Shown: positions 9,445 to 18,709, counted from the first letter of the stretch. The stretch is DNA of 64,000 nt from an uncultured Oligoflexia bacterium (GCA_937120495.1 CAKZJW010000076.1:1-64000), one strand, 5' to 3'. Numbers and translations are program-made. Notes: a model not told the origin generated them from the letters alone.

Positions 9445-9513
9445 ACTTTGAAGTTTAGTTCTTTTTCTTCTACAATTTAGGTATTACAAACAACACCACG
9501 GTAGGAGATGTTT

Positions 9514-10833
9514 TTGAGCGCAAGTAAAACTTTTATTCTAGACACCAATGTACTTCTTTTTGACCCGTTATCGATTAACAAATTTGGAAATAACAAAGTG
9601 TTTATACCACTTGTTGTTGTTGAAGAATTAGATCGATTCAAGAAAGATCAAAATGAAAACGGAAGAAACGCCAGACACTTTGCAAGACTTGTTGATGATC
9701 TAAGACAGGAAGGCTCTTTAGTTAAAGGAGTCTCAATTAATGGAAGAGGAACTCTACAAATTTCAATTTTGAGAGAACCAGCAACAACTCACACCGGAAT
9801 AGATCTTTCTATTAATGATAATTTAATTCTGGCTAACGTTCTATCTTTAAAAGAAGGTGGAGAAGATGTTGTTTTAATTACTAAAGATATCAACTTAAGG
9901 CTTAAAGCAGACGCTCTAGGTGTTGATGCTCAAGACTATGAGACAAGTGAAATCTCAATTGAAGAGCTGTATCAAGGACATAGAGTCTTTGAAGTAGACG
10001 CTTCAAGATTATCAGAGTTTGAGTCTAATAGATTTTTAAATTTAACAGAAGAAGAAAAGAAAAGTTTTTATCCAAATGAATATATTATTCTAAATGAAGA
10101 GAATAATCCTCAAAGACGCCAGCTAGGTAGATACTATGAGAAAAAAGGTGGGATCGTACCTCTTATAAAAACGAGAGAAGGTGTTTGGGGGGTTCATCCG
10201 AAAAATGTTGAACAACAATTTGCTTTTGATGCGCTTTTAAATAATGAGGTAAACCTTGTAAGCCTTGTCGGTAAAGCTGGTACGGGTAAAACTCTTCTTG
10301 CTATTGCAGCCGGACTTGAGAGTACTATTGGCCAGCAAAAGTTTTCAAGAGTTCTTGTATCTCGTCCAATTATTCCAATGGGAAGAGACCTTGGATTCTT
10401 ACCAGGAGACGTTAATGAAAAACTTGGGCCATGGATGCAACCGATTTTTGATAATATTGATTTTCTTTTTGGAAACCAAAGATCAAATAATGAAGCGACA
10501 ACTTGGGATGAATTAATCAACCAGGGACTTCTTCATGTTGAGCCCTTAACTTATATTAGAGGGCGTTCTCTTCCAAACCAATATATGATCGTTGATGAGG
10601 CTCAAAATTTAACCCCTCATGAAATTAAGACAATTATCACTCGTGCTGGAGAGGGGACGAAAATTGTTCTAACTGGAGACAGTGAACAAATTGATAACCC
10701 TTACCTTGATGCAATTAACAATGGTCTTGTTTATTGTATTGATAGACTTAAAGGTGAAGATATTGTTGCGCATACAAAATTAAAGCAAGGTGAAAGATCT
10801 AGACTATCTGAAATCGCAAGTGAGCTTCTATAG
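9514..10833 (+). CDS. PIN domain-PhoH family ATPase (YlaK/PhoH2 type)
   Basis: About 439 residues fusing an N-terminal PIN nuclease domain (FILDTNVLL, VVVEELDRFK, NDNLILA acidic residues) to a C-terminal PhoH helicase-like ATPase. The ATPase shows Walker A VGKAGTGKTLLA, the PhoH signature SRPIIPMGRDLGFLPGDVNE, Walker B YMIVDEAQN and sensor LTGDSEQID. Such PhoH2 proteins are reported as RNA-unwinding, RNA-cleaving enzymes. I chose TTG 9514 because AGGAG is about six bases upstream; the in-frame ATG 9508 lies directly on the SD. The PilZ gene starts at the stop codon (TAGTG overlap). Confidence 0.9.
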   Translation: MSASKTFILDTNVLLFDPLSINKFGNNKVFIPLVVVEELDRFKKDQNENGRNARHFARLVDDLRQEGSLVKGVSINGRGTLQISILREPATTHTGIDLSINDNLILANVLSLKEGGEDVVLITKDINLRLKADALGVDAQDYETSEISIEELYQGHRVFEVDASRLSEFESNRFLNLTEEEKKSFYPNEYIILNEENNPQRRQLGRYYEKKGGIVPLIKTREGVWGVHPKNVEQQFAFDALLNNEVNLVSLVGKAGTGKTLLAIAAGLESTIGQQKFSRVLVSRPIIPMGRDLGFLPGDVNEKLGPWMQPIFDNIDFLFGNQRSNNEATTWDELINQGLLHVEPLTYIRGRSLPNQYMIVDEAQNLTPHEIKTIITRAGEGTKIVLTGDSEQIDNPYLDAINNGLVYCIDRLKGEDIVAHTKLKQGERSRLSEIASELL

Positions 10834-11408
10834 TGCAACAAAAGAAGGATTACCAAAGAACACATTTACGTGCGCCATACTTTGATTCGGTTTTATATGT
10901 AGATGATAATTTTGTTTTTAAGGCAAGTTCTTTAAATATTTCTCAAGGTGGAATGCTGCTTGACCAGGTTCCACATTTTCCTGAAAGTGATCAGGAAGTT
11001 CCAATAATGCTATCTTTAAAGCAGCATCCGTATTTTAAAAATTTTTCTATCGAAAGACTAGAGGCGTATTCGGATGATATGTCTCCCAAAAATGTTGTTA
11101 GGGTTAAGGCAAAGCTTGTTAGAAAGATTGGAATTCAATCAAAAACAGATGAAGCTTTTGTTTCAAGAATCGGTCTTCGCTTTACTGATATTTCTCATGA
11201 AGCGACTATCGCGATTAAAGATTATGTGAATGTCTTCTCGAGTAACTTGATTTACTTGCAAGTCTTGATCGATTCACTAAATACTGAAAAATCAAACCTT
11301 CAAAAGGTGAGAGTACTTAGCAGAATACTTGGCTATGATCCTGATCAGAAGATCGCTCTTTTATATAAAAAAGTAAGCCATGACTATATAAGCTTGCAGT
11401 GGTTGTAG
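10833..11408 (+). CDS. PilZ domain protein
   Basis: A 191-residue protein whose first 130 residues match PilZ: RTHLRAP provides the RxxxR motif and LNISQGGM the (D/N)xSxxG motif that together bind cyclic di-GMP. SRIGLRFTDIS is the usual 'vGvrF.di' strand, followed by a C-terminal helix. The helical extension after residue 145 has no motif I recognise. The start is GTG 10833 overlapping the phoH stop, so translation is coupled. Both binding motifs are intact, so dinucleotide binding is plausible. Partner unknown. Confidence 0.8.
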   Translation: MQQKKDYQRTHLRAPYFDSVLYVDDNFVFKASSLNISQGGMLLDQVPHFPESDQEVPIMLSLKQHPYFKNFSIERLEAYSDDMSPKNVVRVKAKLVRKIGIQSKTDEAFVSRIGLRFTDISHEATIAIKDYVNVFSSNLIYLQVLIDSLNTEKSNLQKVRVLSRILGYDPDQKIALLYKKVSHDYISLQWL

Positions 11409-11409
11409 T

Positions 11410-11607
11410 TTAATTTTGATGCAGATGCGACTTTATTTCTTTTAAGAGATTAATTTCTTTTTGCAGAAAATCTTCTAAATCATTAATGTGTTGATCATTA
11501 AGCTTTTCATTCTTGTTCAAACTTTCACACACTAATCTTGAAATAACCTCAATTCTGAGACTATTGTTTATAAAGTCATGTTTTAAGTTTGCATTAATCT
11601 CTTTCAT
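11410..11607 (-). CDS. Small helical protein with an HDFxN motif
   Basis: A 65-residue all-helical protein starting immediately after the stop of the upstream gene (TAA directly followed by ATG), so it is the second gene of a two-gene unit. Its N-terminal helix KHDFINNSLRIEVISRLV resembles the phosphoacceptor helix of HisKA/Spo0B-type dimerisation domains (H-D-hydrophobic-x-N). The rest is a second amphipathic helix. A two-helix hairpin acting as a stand-alone phosphotransfer module is an inference from one motif. The gene could equally be an unrelated small regulator. It is convergent with the PilZ gene, one base apart. Confidence 0.55.
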   Translation of the reverse strand: MKEINANLKHDFINNSLRIEVISRLVCESLNKNEKLNDQHINDLEDFLQKEINLLKEIKSHLHQN

Positions 11608-11904
11608 TTAGTGAGTCGTTTCAGGAGTATCCAGTTTACCTCTTAAGTTCTCAGCATATTTATTGATAGTGTGAGACATATTGGATGCAGTAACTCTTTT
11701 TGCGAGTTCATCCATTAATAAAGCACTTTTTAAAAGGTACTTGTCATCACATTTGTCTGAAAATTGGTTAAGTAAGTAATTGGCTTCAGTTTGAAGCTGC
11801 TCTTGTTTAAGAGATGATAAATAATTTTTAAATTGAGCTTCTGTTTTTTTTAGTTCAATTTTTTTTCTTCTAGCTTGTAAATCAACTACGTTCGACTGGT
11901 TCAT
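11608..11904 (-). CDS. Small basic helical protein of unknown function
   Basis: About 98 residues from ATG 11904, chosen because AGGAGAG lies ten bases upstream; a longer frame extends to 11949 without a better SD. The N terminus NVVDLQARRKKIELKK is basic and helical, and the remainder (LLNQFSDKCDDKYLLKSALL, then MDELAKRV) is predicted helical. I do not recognise a family. It is followed without gap by the HDFxN gene, suggesting a joint regulatory function, but this is unproven. Confidence 0.55.
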   Translation of the reverse strand: MNQSNVVDLQARRKKIELKKTEAQFKNYLSSLKQEQLQTEANYLLNQFSDKCDDKYLLKSALLMDELAKRVTASNMSHTINKYAENLRGKLDTPETTH

Positions 11905-12259
11905 GCGCTCTTCTCTCCTGATAATCATTCCTTGATAAAATAAAGACAAATCTTTTGTCTTTGTTCTTATTTAAAAGCAATCTTTGTGCCAAGCTCTCAC
12001 TCAAGGCCAAATAAAATAATTGCTTGTTTTTTTTAGTACTTATAGGTTTCTCGTTGCATATGTTCAATTTCAATTGAAAATGTTTCACAGTCGTTTTGTC
12101 TCCGGTAATTTTTACCGGTGAAGTAATGGCTCCAAGTTACTGAAATATAAAGACTTTTCTTCCCTTATTTTCCCTTAAGTTACTGAGAATATTAGCCGAA
12201 AAGTAGAGATAAGAACTAATAAAAAGTATGCGTTTATTTGCATGCAAAAGGAAACCTGA
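11905..12259. other. Intergenic and promoter region upstream of clpP
   Basis: About 355 bases between the divergent small-gene pair and clpP. It contains a 12-base palindrome TTTCAATTGAAA (12068-12079), the inverted repeat CCGGTAA-3-TTACCGG (12102-12118), and a direct repeat AAGTTACTGA (12134-12143 and 12177-12186). No CIRCE element was seen. Open frames here (11882-12088 and 12137-12328, minus) lack convincing starts or protein-like composition and I regard them as spurious. Confidence 0.5.
12102..12118. promoter_or_regulatory. Inverted repeat CCGGTAA/TTACCGG upstream of clpP
   Basis: Perfect 7-base arms with a 3-base spacer, about 140 bases before the clpP ATG. There is no T-tract after it, so it is unlikely to be a terminator. 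It could be an operator or form a leader hairpin; the regulator is unknown. Confidence 0.35.
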
Positions 12260-12886
12260 ATGACAGCACCAAAAATGTATATCCCAAACCCAATTGTTAT
12301 TGAACAAACGGCAAGAGGTGAGAGGCAATACGATATTTACTCAAGGCTACTTCTTGATAGAATTATTTTTTTAGGAACAGAAGTAAATGATGCTGTTGCA
12401 AATCTTTTGATGGCACAAATGCTATTTTTAGAACAATCAGATGCAGAAGCGCCAATTCATTTTTATATTAATTCACCAGGGGGAAGTGTTTACGCGGGCC
12501 TTGGTATATACGATTTAATGCAACATATTTCTTGTCCAGTCTACACATATTGTGTAGGGCTTGCAGCTTCAATGGGATCACTTCTATTGTCAGCTGGTCA
12601 TAAGGGAAATAGATACTCAATGCCACATTCAAGAATTATGATTCACCAACCTTTAGGTGGAGCACGTGGACAGGCAAGTGATATTCAAATTCAAGCACAA
12701 GAGATTCAAGACTTAAAACAACAATTAACTCAAATTTATGTTGATCATACTTCTGAGGGAATTACATATGATCAATATGAAGCCGCTATGGATAGAGATA
12801 ATTATCTAAGTCCTTCAAAAGCAAAAGAGCTTGGATTAATTGATCAGATCATCGAGCCAAAAGGTAAGATTGAAGCTAAAGACTAG
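12260..12886 (+). CDS. clpP: ATP-dependent Clp protease proteolytic subunit ClpP
   Basis: ClpP forms the double heptameric serine-protease chamber that degrades proteins fed by ClpX. At 208 residues it has normal length. The catalytic Ser104 lies in [10 protein letters not shown] and His129 in SRIMIHQP; the 25-residue spacing matches the E. coli pair (97/122). The substrate-binding block [16 protein letters not shown] precedes them. ATG 12260 follows AAGGAAA. clpX follows after 48 bases, forming the standard clpP-clpX operon, with lon downstream beyond one unrelated gene. Confidence 0.97.
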   Translation: MTAPKMYIPNPIVIEQTARGERQYDIYSRLLLDRIIFLGTEVNDAVANLLMAQMLFLEQSDAEAPIHFYINSPGGSVYAGLGIYDLMQHISCPVYTYCVGLAASMGSLLLSAGHKGNRYSMPHSRIMIHQPLGGARGQASDIQIQAQEIQDLKQQLTQIYVDHTSEGITYDQYEAAMDRDNYLSPSKAKELGLIDQIIEPKGKIEAKD

Positions 12887-12934
12887 AATAAAAGTTAGAT
12901 AAAAATAAATACCTAAATTAGAGAAAGGAATTTT

Positions 12935-14260
12935 ATGAGTAAGACAAAACAAGGCGGAAATTACGGAGCATTACACTGTAATTTTTGTGGGAAATCTCAA
13001 AAAGAAGTTAAGAAGTTAATCGCAGGACCAGGTGTTTATATTTGTGATGAATGTATTGAACTTTGTAATGATATTATTTATGAAGATTCAGTAAAACAAG
13101 TTTCAAAAACGGCACTAGATAACGTTCCTAAGCCTCATGAAATCAAAGAACATCTTGATAACTATGTTATTGGCCAAGATAGAGCAAAGAAAATTATTTC
13201 TGTTGCTGTTCATAATCACTTTAAGAGAATTGCTCATAGACCAGGTGGAAAAGATGGTGATGGAGTAGAGCTTGCAAAGTCTAATATTTTACTAGCAGGG
13301 CCTACGGGTTCAGGTAAGACATTAATTGCACAGTCATTAGCAAAATATCTAAACGTACCTTTTGCTATCGCAGATGCAACATCTTTAACTGAAGCCGGTT
13401 ATGTAGGCGAGGATGTTGAGAATATTATTTTAAGTCTTCTTCAAAATTGTGATTACGATATTGAAAGAGCTCAAAGAGGAATCGTGTATATTGATGAGAT
13501 CGATAAGATTGCTAGAAAATCAGAAAATCCATCAATTACAAGAGACGTTTCTGGTGAAGGTGTTCAGCAGGCACTTCTGAAATTAATTGAAGGAACTGTT
13601 GCTTCTGTACCTCCAAAGGGTGGACGTAAACATCCTCAGCAAGAATTTTTACAAGTGAATACAAAGAATATTTTATTCATTGTTGCCGGAGCTTTCGTGG
13701 GCCTTGATAAGATTATCGAGCAAAGACAGAATAAAAAACCAGCTCTTGGTTTAGCAGGTAAGAAAGATAATAAAAAGCCTGAGAAGAAAACAGCGATTGA
13801 AACTCTTGGTGGAATTGAAGCTGGAGATTTATCAAAGTTTGGATTGATCCCAGAGTTTATTGGACGTCTTCCAGTAAATGCTATGCTTCAAGAATTAGAT
13901 GAAGATGCATTAGTACAAATTCTAACAAAACCCAAAAATGCTATTACAAAGCAATATCAAAAGCTATTTGAATTCGATGGGATTGAGCTTGAATTTGAAG
14001 AGGAAGCTCTTCTAGAAGTTGCTAAGGTTGCCATTCATAAAAAGACTGGTGCTCGTGGACTTCGTTCAATTCTAGAGCAGACGATGCTTGATGTAATGTA
14101 TGAGATTCCAGGTAATGATAAAATTGCAAAATGTATTGTTACTAAAGAAGCGATTGAAGGTGTTGAAAGACCTAAGCTTGTGGAAGGAGAGAGAAAAGTA
14201 GCTCCCGAGGCAAATAAAAATGGAATTGCTACAGCAAAAAATGTTGAAGACGCTTCTTAA
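12935..14260 (+). CDS. clpX: ATP-dependent Clp protease ATP-binding subunit ClpX
   Basis: ClpX is the AAA+ unfoldase that recognises tagged substrates and threads them into ClpP. The 441-residue protein has the N-terminal zinc finger (Cys15, 18, 37, 40), Walker A GPTGSGKT, Walker [11 protein letters not shown], the pore-region YVGEDVENI, the RKHPQQEF segment and the C-terminal TGARGLRSI arginine sensor. A Lys-rich insertion ([15 protein letters not shown]) sits before the second half. SD GAAAGGA precedes ATG. Co-transcribed with clpP and terminated by the hairpin at 14287. Confidence 0.97.
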   Translation: MSKTKQGGNYGALHCNFCGKSQKEVKKLIAGPGVYICDECIELCNDIIYEDSVKQVSKTALDNVPKPHEIKEHLDNYVIGQDRAKKIISVAVHNHFKRIAHRPGGKDGDGVELAKSNILLAGPTGSGKTLIAQSLAKYLNVPFAIADATSLTEAGYVGEDVENIILSLLQNCDYDIERAQRGIVYIDEIDKIARKSENPSITRDVSGEGVQQALLKLIEGTVASVPPKGGRKHPQQEFLQVNTKNILFIVAGAFVGLDKIIEQRQNKKPALGLAGKKDNKKPEKKTAIETLGGIEAGDLSKFGLIPEFIGRLPVNAMLQELDEDALVQILTKPKNAITKQYQKLFEFDGIELEFEEEALLEVAKVAIHKKTGARGLRSILEQTMLDVMYEIPGNDKIAKCIVTKEAIEGVERPKLVEGERKVAPEANKNGIATAKNVEDAS

Positions 14261-14286
14261 TTGAAGTTCTTTATATAAAAAAGAAA

Positions 14287-14309
14287 GGGAGCTTAAAGCT
14301 CCCTTTTTT
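14287..14309. terminator. Bidirectional intrinsic terminator after clpX
   Basis: The stem GGGAGCT-TAA-AGCTCCC (14287-14303) is followed by six T on the plus strand. On the minus strand the same stem is followed by TTTCTTTTTT. It sits between the convergent clpX and repeat-protein genes and probably serves both. Confidence 0.85.
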
Positions 14310-14312
14310 ATT

Positions 14313-14963
14313 TTAATATTTGTAACATGTACCTTGTCTATCGTAGTTAGTTAAAACTCTTTTAAGGTTATACTTCTCTGAGTAGTTTGAGATATCGTAG
14401 TTACCTTTGAACTGACCGTTTACATATACTTGATGGTATCCGCCAACGTTTGGCTCAACATAACAATTAACATAAACATCACTTACGTAATCTTGAATAA
14501 TATATCTTGAAGGGTCATGTTGCTGACCATTTCTGTTATAATCACAAGAGCCGTTTCTTACATAATTATTTAAAACACGAGATAAATTTCTTTCTCCATG
14601 TCTATTTGTTACATCGTAGTTCCCTCTGAATTGACCATTAATGTATACTTGATGATACATTCCATTTACGTATGGCTGAATATTACAATTTCTCGAATGA
14701 CCGTTAATAAAATCTTGAATAATAGTTCTGCTTGGTCCTTGAGGATTTGGAGTTGGATATGGATTGTAGTTACGATCAACAATAGTACATCTTGATCCCA
14801 TTTGATTTGATTGACGTCTATATTTACTACATTGCTTCATGGCTTCACGGCATTGAGCTTTGATAAAAGGTTGTGTATTCGAACCTTGTAGTTCTACAAG
14901 ACAATCAGCCATAGCTGGTGCTGCTATCGATAATAATAGTGATACTATTGCTAGTTTTTTCAT
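14313..14963 (-). CDS. Secreted cysteine-containing protein with two tandem repeats
   Basis: A 216-residue protein with a signal peptide ending APAMA. The first 45 mature residues contain four Cys. Two tandem repeats of about 65 residues follow: each opens with RxIIQD, has a central Cys, then YHQVYxNGQFxGNYD, then NLxRVLxNYxRxGxCxY. Strand-rich repeats with paired Cys suggest a disulfide-stabilised periplasmic or secreted beta protein. SD AAGGAG precedes ATG 14963. Its stop is three bases past the terminator it shares with clpX. No family recognised. Confidence 0.7.
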   Translation of the reverse strand: MKKLAIVSLLLSIAAPAMADCLVELQGSNTQPFIKAQCREAMKQCSKYRRQSNQMGSRCTIVDRNYNPYPTPNPQGPSRTIIQDFINGHSRNCNIQPYVNGMYHQVYINGQFRGNYDVTNRHGERNLSRVLNNYVRNGSCDYNRNGQQHDPSRYIIQDYVSDVYVNCYVEPNVGGYHQVYVNGQFKGNYDISNYSEKYNLKRVLTNYDRQGTCYKY

Positions 14964-15248
14964 TAGTTCTCCTTAAAGGGGTTAGGGGTGAAAAGTAAAT
15001 ATCACTTATCGTTGCGCGTCGCAATAATTAGTTCTGAACTAGGTAAAAAGGTAATGATATTGGGGGATTTGGTGTCACTCAGATACCAAAGTTTGTAAAA
15101 ACTACCCAGATTTCTAATAAAATTAAACAAATTGCTCTTAGGACATATTTGCCTTCGATTTTTTTTTGCATTCAATCCCGATTTCTGGGACAATATTAAT
15201 AGTATAGCTCTGGGAGGGTCCAACTAGAGTTAAAGCGCAGGAGGTGCT
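14964..15248. other. Divergent intergenic region upstream of lon
   Basis: 285 bases with promoters for the secreted repeat protein (minus) and lon (plus). A 13-base palindrome TAGTTC-T-GAACTA lies at 15029-15041. TTGCAT at 15166-15171 with GACAAT 17 bases later is a weak sigma-70-like candidate for lon. I see no heat-shock sigma-32 consensus. An open frame on the minus strand here (15002-15223) looks spurious. Confidence 0.4.
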
Positions 15249-17666
15249 ATGTCGGACAAGAAGTCATCAAAAAACTACCCATTACTTCCACTTAGGGATG
15301 TTATTATCTTCCCTCACATGGTTGTTCCTCTCTTCGTAGGAAGAGAAAAGTCCATTGCAGCACTTGAGAAAGCAGCAAAATCCGGAAATGAATTATTCTT
15401 AGTTACTCAAAAGGATGCAAGTGTATTGAATCCAGAAAGAGGCGACGTTTACGACATTGGTACAGTTGTAAATATAATTCAAATGCTAAGGCTTCCAGAT
15501 AATACTGTTAAGGTTCTAATCGAAGGTAAGCATAGAGCGAAAATTACTGACTTTGAATGTCGTGCAGAAGGTTACTTCGCAGACGTTGAGCAGTGTGAAG
15601 ATGTCTCTAGCTCTGAAGTTGAAACTGAAGCAACTGTTAGAAGTGTTAAAAACATTTTTGAACAATACGTAAAACTTAATAAGAGAATTCCACCTGAATT
15701 ATTAATGAGTATCTCATCAATCACTGATCCTTCAAGATTGGCTGATATTATTGTTGCTCACTTAACAATGAAGATCCCTGAAAAGCAAGAAATCTTAAAT
15801 GCTGTAAATGTAGAAGATAGACTTCAGCTTTTACTTGAGAAAATGCAAGGGGAGATTGAGGTTATTAACGTTGAGAAGAAAATCAGAACTCGCGTTAAGC
15901 AACAGATGGAAAAATCTCAAAAAGAATATTATTTAAATGAGCAAATGAGCGCAATCCAAAAAGAACTTGGAAGCAAGGAAGATGGAAAAAGCGATATTGG
16001 TGAGATGGAAGATAAGCTTGCATCTAAAAATATGCCAGAAGAAGCTCGTGCAAAAGTTGCTAAGGAAATTAAGAAGCTTAAATCAATGTCTCCAATGTCT
16101 GCTGAATCAGCGGTTGTTAGAAACTATATTGATTGGATGACTTCACTTCCTTGGGAAGAATACTCTGAAGATGACAATAGTGTAAAACATGCGAAGCAAG
16201 TTTTAGATGACGAGCACTATGGTCTTGAAGATGTAAAAGAAAGAATCTTAGAATATATGGCCGTAAGATCTCTTGTTGAAGAGAATAGTGCAAATGGAAC
16301 AATCCTTTGTCTAGCTGGTCCTCCAGGTGTTGGTAAGACATCTATCTGTAAATCACTTGCAACTTCAATGGGAAGAAAGTTTGAAAGAATTTCTCTTGGT
16401 GGTGTAAGAGACGAAGCTGAGATTCGTGGACATAGAAGAACTTATGTTGGAGCTATGCCAGGTAAAATCATGCAAGCAATGAAAAAGGCAGGAACTGGAA
16501 ACCCAGTAATCCTTCTTGATGAAATTGATAAAATGAGCTCAGACATGAGAGGGGATCCAAGTTCAGCAATGCTAGAAGTTCTTGATCCAGCTCAAAATAT
16601 TAACTTTACTGATCACTATATCGAAACAGAATATGATCTTTCAAAAGTTATGTTCGTTATGACTGCAAATGACCTTGGTAAAATTCCTGGACCTCTTAGA
16701 GATAGAATGGAAATCATAAATATTGCAGGATACACGCCAGCTGAAAAACTTCAAATTGCTAAGAAGTATTTAATTAAAAAAGCTGTAAAAAATCATGGAC
16801 TTCAAGAGTACCCAGTAACTATCTCTGATAAAATCTTTATGCAGATCATTAGAGGTTATACAAGAGAAGCTGGTGTTCGTGGACTTGAAAGATACATGAA
16901 TACAGTTGCTAGAAAAATCGCTACAGATGTTGTTATGAACGATGTAGAGAAAGGTAAAAAGTATAGCGTTACTCAAAAGGTAATGGAAAAATATCTTGGA
17001 CCAGTTAAGTTTGAAACAACTATAGTGGAACAAGCACCTGAGGTTGGATTGGTAAATGGTCTTGCTTACACAAGTGTTGGTGGTGAAATGCTAAACATTG
17101 AAGTTGTAACAGTTCCAGGTACAGGAAGAATTCAAGTTACAGGTAAACTTGGAGACGTAATGCAAGAATCTGCAAAAGCAGCTCTAAGTTATGTTAGATC
17201 AATCAGTGACAGACTAGGTGTTGATCACGAATGGTATAACAAAAATGATATTCATATTCACGTACCAGATGGGGCAACTCCAAAAGATGGTCCTTCTGCA
17301 GGTATTACAATGGCAACAGCACTGACTTCAGCGATTGCTAATATACCGGTAAGACAAGATGTTGCTATGACTGGTGAGATCTCTCTACGTGGACGAGTTA
17401 TGCCGATTGGTGGTCTAAAAGAGAAACTTTTAGCAGCTAAGCAATCAGGTGTACAAACAGTTATTATTCCTAAAAAGAATGAAAAAGACCTTGTTAAAGT
17501 ACCAGAAGAAATTAAACAAGGACTTGATATCCATCCTGTATCTGAGGCAGAAAAAGTTCTAAGAATAGCACTAGAGCTTAGTCAACCTGAGGAATTCATG
17601 AAGGGTAGATCTCTACGCGTACTGGAAGGTAGTGCAGAGGATGCGCAAGCACAAGTTGCAAACTAG
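15249..17666 (+). CDS. lon: ATP-dependent protease Lon
   Basis: Lon is a cytoplasmic AAA+ serine-lysine protease for misfolded and regulatory proteins. The 805 residues show the N-terminal domain (YPLLPLRDVIIFPHMVVPLF), the AAA+ module with Walker A GPPGVGKT (357-364), the signature GGVRDEAEIRGHRRTYVGA and Walker B VILLDEIDKM. The protease domain has catalytic Ser683 in DGPSAGIT and Lys726 in LKEKLLAA, with the family's 43-residue spacing. A strong SD (GGAGG) precedes ATG 15249. It ends in its own terminator at 17695. Bacterial-type LonA of normal length. Confidence 0.97.
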   Translation: MSDKKSSKNYPLLPLRDVIIFPHMVVPLFVGREKSIAALEKAAKSGNELFLVTQKDASVLNPERGDVYDIGTVVNIIQMLRLPDNTVKVLIEGKHRAKITDFECRAEGYFADVEQCEDVSSSEVETEATVRSVKNIFEQYVKLNKRIPPELLMSISSITDPSRLADIIVAHLTMKIPEKQEILNAVNVEDRLQLLLEKMQGEIEVINVEKKIRTRVKQQMEKSQKEYYLNEQMSAIQKELGSKEDGKSDIGEMEDKLASKNMPEEARAKVAKEIKKLKSMSPMSAESAVVRNYIDWMTSLPWEEYSEDDNSVKHAKQVLDDEHYGLEDVKERILEYMAVRSLVEENSANGTILCLAGPPGVGKTSICKSLATSMGRKFERISLGGVRDEAEIRGHRRTYVGAMPGKIMQAMKKAGTGNPVILLDEIDKMSSDMRGDPSSAMLEVLDPAQNINFTDHYIETEYDLSKVMFVMTANDLGKIPGPLRDRMEIINIAGYTPAEKLQIAKKYLIKKAVKNHGLQEYPVTISDKIFMQIIRGYTREAGVRGLERYMNTVARKIATDVVMNDVEKGKKYSVTQKVMEKYLGPVKFETTIVEQAPEVGLVNGLAYTSVGGEMLNIEVVTVPGTGRIQVTGKLGDVMQESAKAALSYVRSISDRLGVDHEWYNKNDIHIHVPDGATPKDGPSAGITMATALTSAIANIPVRQDVAMTGEISLRGRVMPIGGLKEKLLAAKQSGVQTVIIPKKNEKDLVKVPEEIKQGLDIHPVSEAEKVLRIALELSQPEEFMKGRSLRVLEGSAEDAQAQVAN

Positions 17667-17694
17667 TAACTCAAAAAATTAATTGATGACTTTA

Positions 17695-17718
17695 GGGCCA
17701 GGAAACTGGCCCTTTTTT
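17695..17718 (+). terminator. Intrinsic terminator after lon
   Basis: Stem GGGCCAG-GAAA-CTGGCCC with a GNRA-type tetraloop (17695-17712) followed by six T. It lies 28 bases after the lon stop. Confidence 0.92.
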
Positions 17719-17736
17719 ATTTTTGAAAACTAAAAG

Positions 17737-18615
17737 TTATTGAGCAGTTAAAAAGTCACTTAAAATAAATCCAATGCCAATTCTTGAATGATTGTGGTCG
17801 TAATCCTGTAGCGAAAGTCCATAGCCGTGACCAATTTTTGTGTAAAACCTTAGTCCTTCTTTCCAAGGACTGCTATAGCTAAGTTCAAGGCCTTGCTTTT
17901 CTACTCCAGGGATAATACGCAAATTGTAACTTTGTCCTTCCCAGATATATCTAAAGTCAAGCTCACCGTATCCTAAGTATTTATAAAGGTCAGGATTGTC
18001 ATCTTCTTCTCTTTCCTCAGTGACTCTATGCCAGAGCGTTAGCTTTAGAAAAAGTCGATCAAAGTGCATAAGAGTTCTAAAGAAGATTCTGTCCCAGCTT
18101 CGAGAAAGCTCTTGAACTTGGCCATTTGATTGATGAACATAGCCAAAGTCATAGACCTTAATTTTTCCACCAAAGATAGTATCTATGGAATTTTCAAAAT
18201 GATCTCGAACGAATACTTCGGGTTTGTAGTTTGACTCTCTAAAGGGCCTGGACCAATCGCCATTATAAACTTGCCAGTAGGATCTTTGAGTAAAGCCAAT
18301 AAAGAGATCATACTTTGATTCGAATGCCTCTTGGGCCATCATAACAAGAAAGCTAAATTGAAATTCGGCTTCCATTTTTTGTGCAAAATCGCCTCTGTCT
18401 TTTCGCTCTGGTGAAGACTTTGATAGGGCCTCATAGGGTTTATTATTTGGTTTTTCTGAGTAGCTTACAGGTAAAATATAAGTACCTTCATGAGGGATAA
18501 GAGCAATTTTATTGTGAATAAGATTATTATAGTTTTTTTCAATCTCTCCAATCTTTACGGCAAAGGCTGTATTTATGAATGAAGAAGACAGAAGTAATAG
18601 AAGTAAAATTTTCAT
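17737..18615 (-). CDS. pldA: Outer-membrane phospholipase A1 (OMPLA)
   Basis: OMPLA is a 12-stranded outer-membrane barrel that hydrolyses phospholipids in the outer leaflet, normally as a calcium-dependent dimer. The 292-residue protein has a signal peptide (to about residue 19), the family block FIGFTQRSYWQVYN with SRPFRESNYKPEVF, and the catalytic HQSNG (His161, Ser163) followed by SRSWDR. In E. coli the third catalytic residue is Asn156 in SRSWNR; here the aligned position is Asp175, giving a Ser-His-Asp set. Lysis or envelope remodelling roles fit a predator, but that is inference. Convergent with lon. Confidence 0.87.
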   Translation of the reverse strand: MKILLLLLLSSSFINTAFAVKIGEIEKNYNNLIHNKIALIPHEGTYILPVSYSEKPNNKPYEALSKSSPERKDRGDFAQKMEAEFQFSFLVMMAQEAFESKYDLFIGFTQRSYWQVYNGDWSRPFRESNYKPEVFVRDHFENSIDTIFGGKIKVYDFGYVHQSNGQVQELSRSWDRIFFRTLMHFDRLFLKLTLWHRVTEEREEDDNPDLYKYLGYGELDFRYIWEGQSYNLRIIPGVEKQGLELSYSSPWKEGLRFYTKIGHGYGLSLQDYDHNHSRIGIGFILSDFLTAQ

Positions 18616-18709
18616 TTCAGAAGTTTATGATTATTCTGTAAATATTAAAAGAGTAAATGGAGTTAGTTCTATTAACACGGGTAGCCATATAAAATATTTT
18701 TTTTTAGTA

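Noticed and set aside
11882-12088. 68-residue minus-strand frame upstream of the small helical gene
   Set aside because: Overlaps the start of the better-supported gene in another frame, starts at GTG with a weak SD, and resembles no protein.
12137-12328. 63-residue minus-strand frame overlapping the clpP start
   Set aside because: Antisense to the clpP 5' end, Trp/Cys-rich random composition, no SD.
15002-15223. 73-residue minus-strand frame upstream of lon
   Set aside because: Occupies the lon promoter region, no convincing start signal, random composition.
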